Source of the DNA: Myxococcota bacterium
Lineage (GTDB): Bacteria > Myxococcota_A > Bradymonadia > UBA7976 > UBA1532
Direction: 5' to 3'
Length of the DNA stretch: 58,429 nt
NCBI GenBank assembly: GCA_018813065.1
Contig: JAHJCH010000178.1
Span: forward strand, 1 to 58,429
Within the stretch, counting starts at the first letter, position 1, and each line of letters opens with the position of its first letter. Below the pieces are notes generated by a model that was given only the letters and a program-made list of their open reading frames with translations, was not told where the DNA came from and ran no database searches. Of the stretch, positions 16,107 through 29,053 are shown in pieces. The position numbers and the translations under genes are program-made.

Positions 16107-17081
16107 TCAAGCGAGGGCGCCGACCAGCCGCCGCCGGATGATGTCCTCAGCCTCGCCCATGATCCGCTCGATGAGCACCTGACAGGTGGGGATGTCATGG
16201 ATGAGCCCCGCCACCATCCCGCAGGACCAGGCGCCCACGTCCATGATCCCCTCGCGCATCACGCGGGGATAGACGCCGACGACCTCGCCGATGATGTCCT
16301 CGAACTTCAAGGCCGCGCCCAAGGCGCGCTCCTTCTCCAAGAGGCGCTCCACCGCAGGGTTGACCATCACGCGCTCGGTGTTGCGCAGCGATCGCATCAC
16401 CAAGCGTGTGTCCAGCTCGCTCGCCGCCAGGATCGCCTGCTTGACGTTGTCGTGGACGGGCGCCTCCTGGGTGGCGATGAAGCGCGTGCCCATGTTGACG
16501 CCCTCAGCCCCCAGCGCCAGCGCGGCGACGAGGGAGCGGCCATCGGCCATGCCGCCTGAGGCCACGAAGGGGATCTCCAGCTCCTCCGCCGCGCGCGGCA
16601 GGAGGATCATATTGGGGACATCATCCTCACCGGGGTGGCCGCCGCACTCAAAGCCATCGACGGAGACGGCGTCGCAGCCGATGTCCTGGGCCTTGAGGGC
16701 GTGGCGCACGGAGGTGCATTTATGGATCACCTTGATCCCCGCCTCCTTGAGCGGCGGGAGGTAGGGCGCGGGGTTGCGGCCCGCCGTCTCCACCACCTTG
16801 ACGCCGCCCTCGATGATGGCGCGCAGGTAGCCGGGGTAATCGGGGCTGCTGACGGTGGGCAGGAAGGTGAGGTTGACGCCGAAGGGCTTGTCCGTCAGCG
16901 CCCGGCAGCGCGCGATCTCCTCGGCGAGGGCTTGGGGGGACTTGAGCGTCAGCGCCGTGATCACGCCCAGGCCGCCGGCGTTGGACACCGCCGCGGCGAG
17001 GGGCGCGAGGCCGACGTAGTGCATCCCGCCTTGCATGATGGGGTGCTCGACGCCAAACAGCGTCGTGATGCGTGTCTTCAA
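16107..17081 (-). CDS. Nitronate monooxygenase-family FMN enzyme (324 aa)
   Basis: A TIM-barrel flavoenzyme of the 2-nitropropane dioxygenase/nitronate monooxygenase family, which also includes NAD(P)H:quinone reductases. The chosen TTG start at 17081 gives MKTRITTLFGVEHPIMQGGM, the usual family N-terminus, with AGGAG 7 bases upstream; an ATG 21 bases earlier is less likely. Phosphate-binding and substrate motifs are seen: PIMQGGMHYVG, NAGGLGVITA, DAVSVDGFECGGHPGED (with the His of the active site), and VASGGMADGRSLVAALALGAEGVNMGTRF. The real substrate is uncertain, since many members act on other compounds. It lies between the HEAT protein and the NtrC-type regulator, all on the minus strand. 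Confidence 0.88.
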   Translation of the reverse strand: MKTRITTLFGVEHPIMQGGMHYVGLAPLAAAVSNAGGLGVITALTLKSPQALAEEIARCRALTDKPFGVNLTFLPTVSSPDYPGYLRAIIEGGVKVVETAGRNPAPYLPPLKEAGIKVIHKCTSVRHALKAQDIGCDAVSVDGFECGGHPGEDDVPNMILLPRAAEELEIPFVASGGMADGRSLVAALALGAEGVNMGTRFIATQEAPVHDNVKQAILAASELDTRLVMRSLRNTERVMVNPAVERLLEKERALGAALKFEDIIGEVVGVYPRVMREGIMDVGAWSCGMVAGLIHDIPTCQVLIERIMGEAEDIIRRRLVGALA

Positions 17082-17167
17082 GGGGCTCTCCTCTTCAAAC
17101 AATGGCCGCGCCGCAGGGCGGGCCCTCTGGGCTGCCCTCGTCGGGCCGAAATCAGGGCCAAGGGAGG

Positions 17168-18520
<1,353 letters not shown>

Positions 18521-18617
18521 GAGGGGGAGGGCTCCAGGCTGATGGCGGCGAGAGCTTAACCGAACGGCGGCGGGGGCGGCGCGCATTTCCACGCGGGGAG
18601 AAATCCGGCGCTCGCGA

Positions 18618-18645
18618 TTGCATCCCTCCGATCCGCGCTTAAGAT
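18618..18645 (+). promoter_or_regulatory. Candidate sigma-70 promoter for secA
   Basis: TTGCAT (18618-18623) and TAAGAT (18640-18645) are 16 bases apart in the divergent gap between the NtrC-type regulator and secA. A transcript would start near 18652, about 25 bases before the secA ATG. The match is moderate at both boxes and untested. Confidence 0.35.
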
Positions 18646-18676
18646 AGGGCGTCTTTTCGCCCCAGAGAGCCCCCCG

Positions 18677-21571
<2,895 letters not shown>

Positions 21572-21582
21572 GCCGCGCCGCC

Positions 21583-23733
21583 ATGCCAGACACCCCGCGC
21601 GCGCTGCCCTTCACCTTTGGCGGCGCCCTCACTTTCCTCCTCATCGGGATCATCGACGCGGGCCGCGCGCTCAGCGGCGTGGATCTGCCACCTGCCCAAG
21701 CGCTCATCATCATCGCCGCGGTCCTCAGCCTCTGGGCGCTCTGCGGCGGGCTCTTGGGCCTCATCGTCGCTGGCCTCGGCGCGCTGGCTTTTGGGCGTGG
21801 GGGGCTCAGCGCCGCGATCCAGCGCCTGGGGCTGCGTCTGCGTGACATCTGGCGCGAGCGTGGCCGCCCCCAAGACCAGCGCCGCGCCGCCCGCGCCCTG
21901 GGCTGGATGATCGGCGTGACCTCATGGGGGCTGGGCGCCTTCTTCTCGCTGCGCCACCTCATCGAGCACCGCCACGGCGCGGCGCTGATCGCCGGCGTGG
22001 CGCTCCTGGTTCAAGCGGCGTTGGCCCTCGGCGCGCTGCTCCTCGGCCTGATCACCGCGCGGCTGGCGCGGGGGGCGGCGCGGCTGCCGGGCCTGGGCCG
22101 CCTGATGGGCGTCGCGCCGCTGTTGACCTTGAGCCTCACCGTCGGGCTCCTCGCCCTGGGCCTGCTGGCGCGCCGCCACTGGGCCACGCTCCAAGACCTC
22201 GACGGCGTGGCGCTGAGCCTCTTGGGCCTCGCGCTGCTCCTCAGCCCACTGGGGATCGGGCTGACGCGGCGGCGCGGCGGCGCCAAGCGAACCGCCTTGG
22301 CGCTCACGCTGGCCTTGATCACCCTCGGGCTTAGCGTCCAAAGCCAAGAGGCGCGCCGCGCGTTGGCCGCTGAGGGCAGCGCCGCGCGTCACCTCTACGG
22401 CCACCTGATCTTGATGTCGGATTGGGATGAAGACGGCATCCCTTACTTGCCCACAGGCGCCGACTGCGCCCCCTTTGATCCAGACATCCGCCCCTACGCG
22501 CCCGACGTGGAGGGCGACGGCGTAGATCAAGACTGTGATGGCCGAGATGGGCCGCGCTACGCGCCCCAGATCGAGCCCGCGCCCGCGCCCGCGCCCGCCC
22601 AGCGCGATGAGATCCAGCCCAACTTGATCCTGATCACCATCGACGCGCTGCGGCCCGATCACCTCGGGGTCTACGGCTACGCGCGGGCGACCTCACCCAA
22701 CATCGACGCCTTCGCCGCCCTTGCGCTGCGCTTTGACGCCGCCTACGCCGCCGACTCGGGCACCGCGCCGAGCATGTGGTCCTTGGCGGTGGGGCGCACG
22801 CCCTTCCAAGCGGCCTTGGAGGATCTCGGCCGCTTCCCGCCCAAGCTGGGGGCCATCGAGCAGACCTTGGCCGAGGGGCTCAAGGGCGTGGGCTACCGCA
22901 CAGAGGCGGTCCTCTGCGGCGCCGTCTTCGCCGACAAGGACTGGAACCTGAGCCGTGGCTTTGACCGCTACGTCGAGGTCTGCGGTAAGCGCAAGCGCCG
23001 CGTGGCTGAGCCCACGGTAGAAGCCGCGTTGATCCAGCTCAAGGCGCTCAAGAGGCGTGTCTCAAAGCCGTTCTACCTATGGGTTCACATCTACGACCCG
23101 CATGAACCGAACTTCGACCACCCTGAGATCGACTTTGGTGTGCGCAAAATAGACTTATACGACGAGGAGATCCGCTTCGCCGACGAGCAGCTCGCGCCGC
23201 TGCTGACGGCGGCCACGGAGGCGGGGCGGCCCACCTATGTCATCCTGGCGGCGGATCACGGCCAGAACTTCGGCGAGCATGGTCACTCTGGCCACGCGCG
23301 CACGCTCTACCGCAACGTGACGCGGGTGCCGCTGCTGATCCGTGGGCCGGGGATGGAGGCGGGGCAGATCGCGGCGCCGGTGGCGCTCAATGATCTCTAC
23401 CCCACGCTCCTTGAGCTGGCGGGCGCGGCGATCCCGGCGCGCTGCACCATGCGCAGCCAGGCGGCGGTCCTGAAAGCGGCCGATCCAGGGCGCCTGATCT
23501 TCCAAGAAAACGCCTTCGCGCGCCCCAAGCGCCAGACCCGCGCGGTCATCAGCCAGCGCCACCACCTCATCGCCGATCTGACCCATGATTTTTGGGAGCT
23601 ATATGACCTGGAGGCCGATCCGGGTGAGACGCGCAACCTCTATGGCCGGGGTGTGCCAGAGGAGGCCACGCTCAAGGCGGCGCTGTCGCGCTTCTTAACC
23701 ACGAGCCAGCTCCCCGCCGCCTACGCGCGCTAG
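21583..23733 (+). CDS. Membrane sulfatase-fold enzyme with MopE-type metal-binding motif, Thr at nucleophile (716 aa)
   Basis: The N-terminal half (about 1-260) holds several hydrophobic segments, an inner-membrane anchor. Then comes a MopE-like calcium/copper-type motif (DWDEDGIPYLPTGADCAPFDPD ... DGVDQDCDGRDG, in two parts near residues 285-325), a Pro-Ala linker, and an alkaline-phosphatase superfamily domain. The latter has LITIDALRPDHLGVYGY (metal site), WVHIYDPHEPN, and LAADHGQNFGEHGHSGH. The nucleophile segment GTAPSMWSLAVGR aligns with C-x-P-S-R of sulfatases but has Thr in place of Cys/Ser. It therefore cannot carry formylglycine and may be a phosphatase or phosphotransferase such as the Thr-dependent LtaS/EptA enzymes. 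The start ATG 21583 follows the secA stop; an earlier in-frame start would lie inside secA. Confidence 0.85.
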   Translation: MPDTPRALPFTFGGALTFLLIGIIDAGRALSGVDLPPAQALIIIAAVLSLWALCGGLLGLIVAGLGALAFGRGGLSAAIQRLGLRLRDIWRERGRPQDQRRAARALGWMIGVTSWGLGAFFSLRHLIEHRHGAALIAGVALLVQAALALGALLLGLITARLARGAARLPGLGRLMGVAPLLTLSLTVGLLALGLLARRHWATLQDLDGVALSLLGLALLLSPLGIGLTRRRGGAKRTALALTLALITLGLSVQSQEARRALAAEGSAARHLYGHLILMSDWDEDGIPYLPTGADCAPFDPDIRPYAPDVEGDGVDQDCDGRDGPRYAPQIEPAPAPAPAQRDEIQPNLILITIDALRPDHLGVYGYARATSPNIDAFAALALRFDAAYAADSGTAPSMWSLAVGRTPFQAALEDLGRFPPKLGAIEQTLAEGLKGVGYRTEAVLCGAVFADKDWNLSRGFDRYVEVCGKRKRRVAEPTVEAALIQLKALKRRVSKPFYLWVHIYDPHEPNFDHPEIDFGVRKIDLYDEEIRFADEQLAPLLTAATEAGRPTYVILAADHGQNFGEHGHSGHARTLYRNVTRVPLLIRGPGMEAGQIAAPVALNDLYPTLLELAGAAIPARCTMRSQAAVLKAADPGRLIFQENAFARPKRQTRAVISQRHHLIADLTHDFWELYDLEADPGETRNLYGRGVPEEATLKAALSRFLTTSQLPAAYAR

Positions 23734-23744
23734 GCTGCGTGGTC

Positions 23745-26240
23745 TCAGCGCGCGCTGGCGCTCATCTTGATGTCGCCCAAGCGCGCCGGGCCAAAGATCA
23801 CCTCGCCGCCGCGCAGCACGCTCAGCATCACCCGCGCGCGCTTAAAGTTACGGCCAAAGCGCATCACCGCCCGCTCCTCGATGATCTGCCCGGGGCGCCA
23901 GCTTGGGGTTGGGTAGGCGCCTCGAAGCGGGCGATCCTCCACGCGGCGCAGCGCACGCCCGCTGCCCTCGATCACCTCGACGCGCGTCATCAAGTCCGCC
24001 TTGATCGGCGCCTCCACCTCAAAGAACGCCGACACCTCGCGGACCAGCCCATCCGTGGCCGGGGGCACGCTGATCTTGGTGGCGATGAGCCGCAGGCCCT
24101 TGATGATCTCATCGCCCTGTGGCTTGAGATCTCGATCCGTCGGCAAGGCGGCGTGGATACGCGCGCGCAGCAGGCTATCCAACATCACCGCGCTTTGCCG
24201 CCGCGCCTCCGCGTCGAGGGCCTCCACCACCCGCCGCGCCTCTGGATCATCGGGGTCGAGTCGCCGCCGCTCTCCGGGATCATCGCGCAGGTTAAAGATC
24301 CTCAAGTGGCCTTGCTTGAGGTTACGGCTGACCTTGTAGGGCCAGTCGATCATCGCCAGCCGCCGCGCGTAGGGCGCGTGGATGCTGTGCATGTTCTCGA
24401 TGATGACGGGCCGGGCGGGCGGCGGCGCGTTAAAGAGCGCCCCGAGGTGACTGCGCGCCTTATTGTCCTCGGCGGGCGGCAGATCGACGAGATCGGCGAG
24501 GGTGGCGACGACATCGATGAGGCTGGTGGGCGCCTCGACGGTCACGCTGGGCGCGCCTGGGATATGGATAAAGAGCGGCACGCGCACGCTCTCCTCATAG
24601 AGCTTCAGGCCGTGGTAGTAGTCGCCGTGCTCGCCGAAGGCCTCGCCGTGATCGGCGGTGAAGACGATGATCGTGTCCTGGCGCACACCGGCGACGTCGA
24701 GCGCCTCGAAGAGCCGCCCCACCGCCTCATCCACCGCCGCGATCTCCCCGTCATAGCGATCCACCTTGCTCCCGCCGAAGTCATGGGCCGCGTGACGGTT
24801 ATAGGGCTCATGGGGTTCGAGGAGGTGTGTCCAGATAAAGAAGGGCCGCCCCCGCCGCGCCTCGCGGAGGATCGACTTGCCCACCTTGCGGATCAGGAGC
24901 GGGGCGGGGTTGTTCTTGAGCGTGGCCTCGGCGTGGCCCTCAAAGACGTCAAAGCCGCGCTCCAGCCCCACACACATCCCGTTGCGGATCTGCCCCGAGA
25001 GCTGGGCCTCGGTGTGCCAACCCGCCTCGCTGAGGCGCACGGCGATGCTGCGGTTCTCCGGGCTCAAGGTCAGAAGATCAGCGTTGCGATCAAAGGGCAT
25101 ATCCGCGCCGAGGCGGCCCGTCAGCAGCGTCGGCAAGGACAGCAGCGTGGAGTTGGCCGTGGGATAGGCGCGCCGAAAGAAGAGCCCCCCCTTGAGCAGC
25201 GCGTCGAGGTGGGGGCTGGTGGGGCGGGCATAGCCATACTGGCTGAGGTGATCGGCGCGCAGCGCGTCAACGGTGATGAAGAGGATGTTCCAGCGCCGCC
25301 GCAGCGAAGCGCCCTCCACGCCGCGCGGGATCAGGCCTCGTGCGGGGGGCGTATAGGGCAGGGCGTCCGCCCCTGAGCAGTCCTGGTCAACGCCATCTTG
25401 AGGGAGATCGGGGCTCAGCGGGTGGCGGAGCGGATCGGCGTCGTCGCAGTCCCCCAGCCAAGGGGGGAAGCCGTCCTTATCCGCGTCAAAGAGGCGGTTG
25501 AGCTGGGCCACCATCAGGCCGCCGAGGGGCGCGGGGGCGAAGGCCAGGCGCAGCGTGGGGCTGTGGGTGTAGCGCCACAGCCCCACGGCGGCGGCGATCA
25601 GCGCCAGCGGAGCGAGGACCAACGCCGTGCGCGCCGCGACGCCCCGCCTCATCAGCCAGCCCCCCCAGGCCAGGCCCATCAAAGCGCCGCCGATGGGGGC
25701 GAGCGTGGCGGGCGGGATGTGCTTACCCAGCGTCTCCAAGATCCCCCAGCCCGCCCCGATCAGCAGCGGCAGGTTGAGGAGCGCCGCCAGCCCCCAGCGC
25801 GCGGCGGCGCGGCGTCGAGCCAGGGCGCGCAGCAGTGGCTTATCCAGGAGCAGGCCGCCGAAGAGGATCGCCGCGCCGCTGAGGGCCACGGCCACGGCGA
25901 TGGCAACCGCCGCCAGATCACCCCGCACACGATCTTGGATAAGCGTCACGCTCCACAGCGTCAGGCCGGCCAGCGCGGCGAGCCCCCACAGGGCATAGGT
26001 CAGCGCGGCGAGGGCGGCGCCTGGCGTGGCGCGCAGCGCGGCGACCACGCGCCCGGTCAGCGCCACGCGCCCTAAAACCAGGGCGCCGCCGAGGAGCGGG
26101 ATCAGCGGAAGGTAGAGCCCCAGCGCGAGCGCGAAGAGGGCGGGTGTGTAACGGCTCAGCTCACAGATCAGCGCCTCACCCAAGGCGGCCAAGAGCGCGG
26201 CGCTGAGGGCCAAGGAGAGCGGCGCGGTGACGCGTGACAT
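23745..26240 (-). CDS. Second membrane sulfatase-fold enzyme with MopE-type motif, Thr at nucleophile (831 aa)
   Basis: Same architecture as the 716-aa protein: N-terminal membrane segments (about 1-250), a metal-binding motif DADKDGFPPWLGDCDDADP ... DGVDQDCSGAD, then LFITVDALRADHLSQYGY, THLLEPHEPYNRH, and VFTADHGEAFGEHGDYYHG. The nucleophile segment NSTLLSLPTLLTGR places Thr at the sulfatase Cys position. An extra C-terminal region of about 150 residues, beta-rich (IKADLMTRVEVIEGSGRALRRVEDRPL), is absent from the first enzyme. The two genes converge, with 11 bases between the stops, so they are not a simple tandem duplication. It follows the DUF202 gene by 27 bases on the minus strand. The substrate is unknown. 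Confidence 0.85.
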   Translation of the reverse strand: MSRVTAPLSLALSAALLAALGEALICELSRYTPALFALALGLYLPLIPLLGGALVLGRVALTGRVVAALRATPGAALAALTYALWGLAALAGLTLWSVTLIQDRVRGDLAAVAIAVAVALSGAAILFGGLLLDKPLLRALARRRAAARWGLAALLNLPLLIGAGWGILETLGKHIPPATLAPIGGALMGLAWGGWLMRRGVAARTALVLAPLALIAAAVGLWRYTHSPTLRLAFAPAPLGGLMVAQLNRLFDADKDGFPPWLGDCDDADPLRHPLSPDLPQDGVDQDCSGADALPYTPPARGLIPRGVEGASLRRRWNILFITVDALRADHLSQYGYARPTSPHLDALLKGGLFFRRAYPTANSTLLSLPTLLTGRLGADMPFDRNADLLTLSPENRSIAVRLSEAGWHTEAQLSGQIRNGMCVGLERGFDVFEGHAEATLKNNPAPLLIRKVGKSILREARRGRPFFIWTHLLEPHEPYNRHAAHDFGGSKVDRYDGEIAAVDEAVGRLFEALDVAGVRQDTIIVFTADHGEAFGEHGDYYHGLKLYEESVRVPLFIHIPGAPSVTVEAPTSLIDVVATLADLVDLPPAEDNKARSHLGALFNAPPPARPVIIENMHSIHAPYARRLAMIDWPYKVSRNLKQGHLRIFNLRDDPGERRRLDPDDPEARRVVEALDAEARRQSAVMLDSLLRARIHAALPTDRDLKPQGDEIIKGLRLIATKISVPPATDGLVREVSAFFEVEAPIKADLMTRVEVIEGSGRALRRVEDRPLRGAYPTPSWRPGQIIEERAVMRFGRNFKRARVMLSVLRGGEVIFGPARLGDIKMSASAR

Positions 26241-26267
26241 GGAGACAGACCTCGTCTTCAGGGCGCC

Positions 26268-26537
26268 TCAGCCCGCGCCTGCGCCTCGCTCGCTTGCGTT
26301 GACCTCGGCGATGCGCCGCTTAAACCGCAGGAAGGCGATGACGCCGAAGAGGAGCACCACCAGCGTCATGGGCAAGAGGATCCAGCCGGTGAGGCGCAGG
26401 GTGGGGTCATCGCCGAAGAGCTTGAGCAGGGTCACGCTGGTGGCGAAGAGCATCAGGGCGGTGCGCAGGAAGGCGAGGAGGGTGCGCAGGTTCGCCAGCG
26501 CGGTGCGATCGCTGGCGAGCTGATCTCTGATCTGCAT
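26268..26537 (-). CDS. DUF202-family small membrane protein (89 aa)
   Basis: Matches the DUF202 family (YidH-like and the small domain of VTC proteins): N-terminal LASDRTALANLRTLLAFLRTALMLF followed by a second membrane segment (LTGWILLPMTLVVLLFGVIAFL). It has two membrane-spanning helices and a polar C-terminal tail. The biochemical role of the family in bacteria is not settled. It may be transcribed with the sulfatase-fold gene 27 bases downstream. Confidence 0.8.
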   Translation of the reverse strand: MQIRDQLASDRTALANLRTLLAFLRTALMLFATSVTLLKLFGDDPTLRLTGWILLPMTLVVLLFGVIAFLRFKRRIAEVNASERGAGAG

Positions 26538-26613
26538 TGTGACTTTATTTCACCTTATCGCGAGGCGCTGGGAGATGGGGGCGTGTATGTGGGCGAGCGA
26601 TGGGCACGATGAC

Positions 26614-27186
26614 CTAGACCGTGAGCAGGTCTTTTTCCTTGGCCTCGATGTAGCTGTCGATCTTGGCGATGGCGTCATCGGTGAGCTTCTGCACGTGCTT
26701 CAGCGCGCGGGCCAGATCATCCTCACTGATCTCCTTCTCGCTCTCCAGATCCTTCAGCGTGCCGTTGGCGTCACGGCGATGGTTGCGCGCCGAGACCTTG
26801 GCCGCCTCGCCGAGCTGAAGCACCTGGCGGACGAGCTTCTTGCGGCTCTCCTCGGTCAGCGGGGGGATGTGGAGGCGGATGAGCGTGCCATCATTGTTGG
26901 GGTTAAGCCCCAGATCCGACTGAAGGAGCGCCCGCTCGATGTCCTTGAGGAGGTTGGCCTCCCAAGGCTTGATGGTGATCTGACGCGCGTCAGGGACGTT
27001 GACGGCGGCGACCTGGGAGAGCGGGGTCATCTGACCGTAGTAGGAGATGCGGATGTCGTCGAGGAGGTTAGAGTGCGCGCGCCCCGTGCGCACACGCGCC
27101 AGATCACGCTTGAGCGCCTCATAGGTCTTTTGGAAGTTGTCTTGTAGCTCGCTGTAGACGTCTTCGAGCACGGTAGGCCTCGTCAT
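26614..27186 (-). CDS. frr: Ribosome recycling factor (190 aa)
   Basis: Works with EF-G to split the post-termination ribosome. The start MTRPTVLEDVYSELQDNFQKTYEALKRDLARVRTGRAHSNLL at 27186 fits the family; an upstream ATG adds 20 residues of no family character. Hallmarks are RTGRAHSNLLDDI, YYGQMTPLSQVAAVNVPDARQITIKPWE, NNDGTLIRLHIPPLTEESRKKLV and the C-terminal helix with ISEDDLARALKHVQKLTDDAIAKID. Length is normal. The usual neighbour pyrH is not in the window. Confidence 0.97.
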   Translation of the reverse strand: MTRPTVLEDVYSELQDNFQKTYEALKRDLARVRTGRAHSNLLDDIRISYYGQMTPLSQVAAVNVPDARQITIKPWEANLLKDIERALLQSDLGLNPNNDGTLIRLHIPPLTEESRKKLVRQVLQLGEAAKVSARNHRRDANGTLKDLESEKEISEDDLARALKHVQKLTDDAIAKIDSYIEAKEKDLLTV

Positions 27187-27279
27187 CGCCGGTGTAGAAG
27201 TTCGTCGTCCGTTGTAACAGACTCCGCGAGAAGTTACAGCGCACATATTTGAGCCGCCCTTGATAAAACCGGCGCTCGA

Positions 27280-27879
27280 TCAAAAAAGCCTTGTCATCGC
27301 CGAGGTTATCATCTCATGAAGGCGCGCGGAGGCCGCGCAGGGCGCCTCGATGGTGGCCCCGGCCTCGGGCTCGTGGAGCCGGATAAGGTCCTCGCGTGGA
27401 TCTTCAAAGCAGCGGACGTGGCGCACCTCCACGGCGCGGCCAAAGCGGGCGACGCGCCACAGTGGCCAGCGCCACAGCCCATAAAAGGCGTCCACCCCGC
27501 GCGCGTGTACCCCCAGGTGGAGCGTCATCGACGCCGCGCAGAGGAGGGTCGTCAGCCCCACGCTCAAGGCCCCCTCAAGCCCCCACAGCGCGCCGGCGCT
27601 GAGCCAGATGATCGCCGTCATCGACTGGGCCCAGGTGCTCAGCCGCGCCTGCGCCGCCTCTTGATGGCTGACCCAAGCGGCGGTGATGAGGCTGATGAGC
27701 CACAGGGCGCCGAGCAGGAGGAGGCGTAGCTGCGGCGGAATCCGCGTCAACCCCAGCCCGGTCGGCCCCGCCAAGGCGGCGATGATCAGCCACCACAGCA
27801 AGGCGAAGGGTTGAGGGACCATGATCCAGATCACGCCACGGGGCGCGGCGTCTTTTGCGATCAGCCGAGGTTGAAACAT
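27280..27879 (-). CDS. Membrane protein of unknown function (199 aa)
   Basis: Unrecognised. From ATG 27879 it begins MFQPRLIAKDAAPRGVIWIM and has about four hydrophobic segments (about residues 23-43, 52-68, 85-103 and 104-125), then a cytoplasmic-type tail of about 70 residues with ARFGRAVEVRHVRCFEDPRED and HEPEAGATIEAP. A longer open frame upstream runs into the divergent dehydrogenase gene and is not credible. It lies 93 bases ahead of frr on the same strand and 51 bases from the divergent dehydrogenase start. Confidence 0.65.
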   Translation of the reverse strand: MFQPRLIAKDAAPRGVIWIMVPQPFALLWWLIIAALAGPTGLGLTRIPPQLRLLLLGALWLISLITAAWVSHQEAAQARLSTWAQSMTAIIWLSAGALWGLEGALSVGLTTLLCAASMTLHLGVHARGVDAFYGLWRWPLWRVARFGRAVEVRHVRCFEDPREDLIRLHEPEAGATIEAPCAASARLHEMITSAMTRLF

Positions 27880-27930
27880 AGAGCGCTTGATAGCATAAGC
27901 CGCCCTGAATATGCGCGGTGAGGTGTAAGC

Positions 27931-28989
27931 GTGAAGCAACGACGCGTAGCGGTGATCCCCGGTGATGGGATCGGCCCTGAGGTGATTGAGCAGGCCGTGG
28001 AGACGCTGGCGCTGCTGTCTGAGATCGACGCGCTGGGCGTGGAGGTGGCCTTCTTTGATCTCAGCGCGACGCGCTACCTCGACGCGGGGGTGGCCTTGCC
28101 CGAGGTGACCTTTGAGGCCCTGCGCGATCACTTCGAGGCGATCTTGCTCGGCGCCTTGGGCGATCCCCGCGTCCCTGACATGGCCCACGCCGAGGCGATC
28201 TTGCTCGGCCTGCGTCGGCGCCTCGATCTATACGTCAACTTTCGACCGCTGCGGCTGCTCCACCCGCGCCTCTCGCCGCTCAAGGGCGCCCCACATGTGG
28301 ACATCGCCCTCTTTCGGGAGAACACCGAGGGGCTCTACACCGGCGCGGGGGGGCGGCTGCACCTCGGCCAGCCCCATGAGGTGGCGATCAGCGAGATGAT
28401 CGCGACGCGCTACGGCACGACCCGGATCATCGAGGCGGCCTTTGAGTGGGCGCGCGCGCATGGGCGGCGGCGCGTCTGCCTGGTGGACAAGTCCAACGCG
28501 ATCCGCGCCGCGCAGGGGCTATGGCGAGAGGTCTTTGAGGCGGTGGCGCCGCGCTACCCCGAGATCGAGGCGCGCCACCTCTTCGTAGACGCCGCCGCGG
28601 CCGCGATGGTGCTTGAGCCCGCGTCCTTTGATGTGATCGTCACCTCGAACCTGATGGGCGACATCCTCAGCGATCTGGGCGCGGCCCTCATCGGCGGGAT
28701 GGGCGTCGCCCCCAGCGCCAACCTCAACCCCAGCGGCGGCCCCGCCCTCTTTGAGCCGGTCCACGGCAGCGCGCCGCCCCTGGCGGGCTTGGATCAGGCC
28801 AACCCGATCGCCGCGCTGCGCGCCGTGGCCTTGCTGCTGGGCCACCTCGACGCCGCGCCCTCCGCCGCGCGCCTGGAGGCCGCGATCCAAGCCTGCGTCG
28901 AGGCCGATGAGGTCACCCGCGATCTCGGCGGCGCCTTGGGCTGCGCGGCCGCTGGCGCTGCGGTCCGAGCGCGGCTCTCGCGCGCGTAG
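27931..28989 (+). CDS. Isocitrate/isopropylmalate dehydrogenase-family enzyme (352 aa)
   Basis: A metal- and NAD(P)-dependent beta-decarboxylating dehydrogenase acting on a 2-hydroxy acid. Start is GTG at 27931 (GAGGTG 8 bases before). Motifs are VIPGDGIGPEVIEQAVETL (N-terminus), FRENTEGLYTG (substrate loop), Lys in VDKSNAIR, and the metal-binding VIVTSNLMGDILSDLGAALIGGMGVAPSANL, then EPVHGSAPPLAG. The substrate loop is unlike classical LeuB (RELTGGIY) and closer to NAD-isocitrate and tartrate/malate enzymes; the length fits all. The absence of leuA/C/D nearby leaves the substrate open, so I give no symbol. Confidence 0.85.
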   Translation: MKQRRVAVIPGDGIGPEVIEQAVETLALLSEIDALGVEVAFFDLSATRYLDAGVALPEVTFEALRDHFEAILLGALGDPRVPDMAHAEAILLGLRRRLDLYVNFRPLRLLHPRLSPLKGAPHVDIALFRENTEGLYTGAGGRLHLGQPHEVAISEMIATRYGTTRIIEAAFEWARAHGRRRVCLVDKSNAIRAAQGLWREVFEAVAPRYPEIEARHLFVDAAAAAMVLEPASFDVIVTSNLMGDILSDLGAALIGGMGVAPSANLNPSGGPALFEPVHGSAPPLAGLDQANPIAALRAVALLLGHLDAAPSAARLEAAIQACVEADEVTRDLGGALGCAAAGAAVRARLSRA

Positions 28990-29053
28990 AAACCCTTGTC
29001 CTCAAGCCCCATCCTCTCCATCATTGCTCGTCTTTTTTCAGCCGAGGTCTGCC

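Noticed and set aside
23739-25376. 545-aa open frame on the plus strand opposite the second sulfatase-fold gene
   Set aside because: Shadow frame with no domain or start signal; the opposite strand carries clear catalytic motifs.
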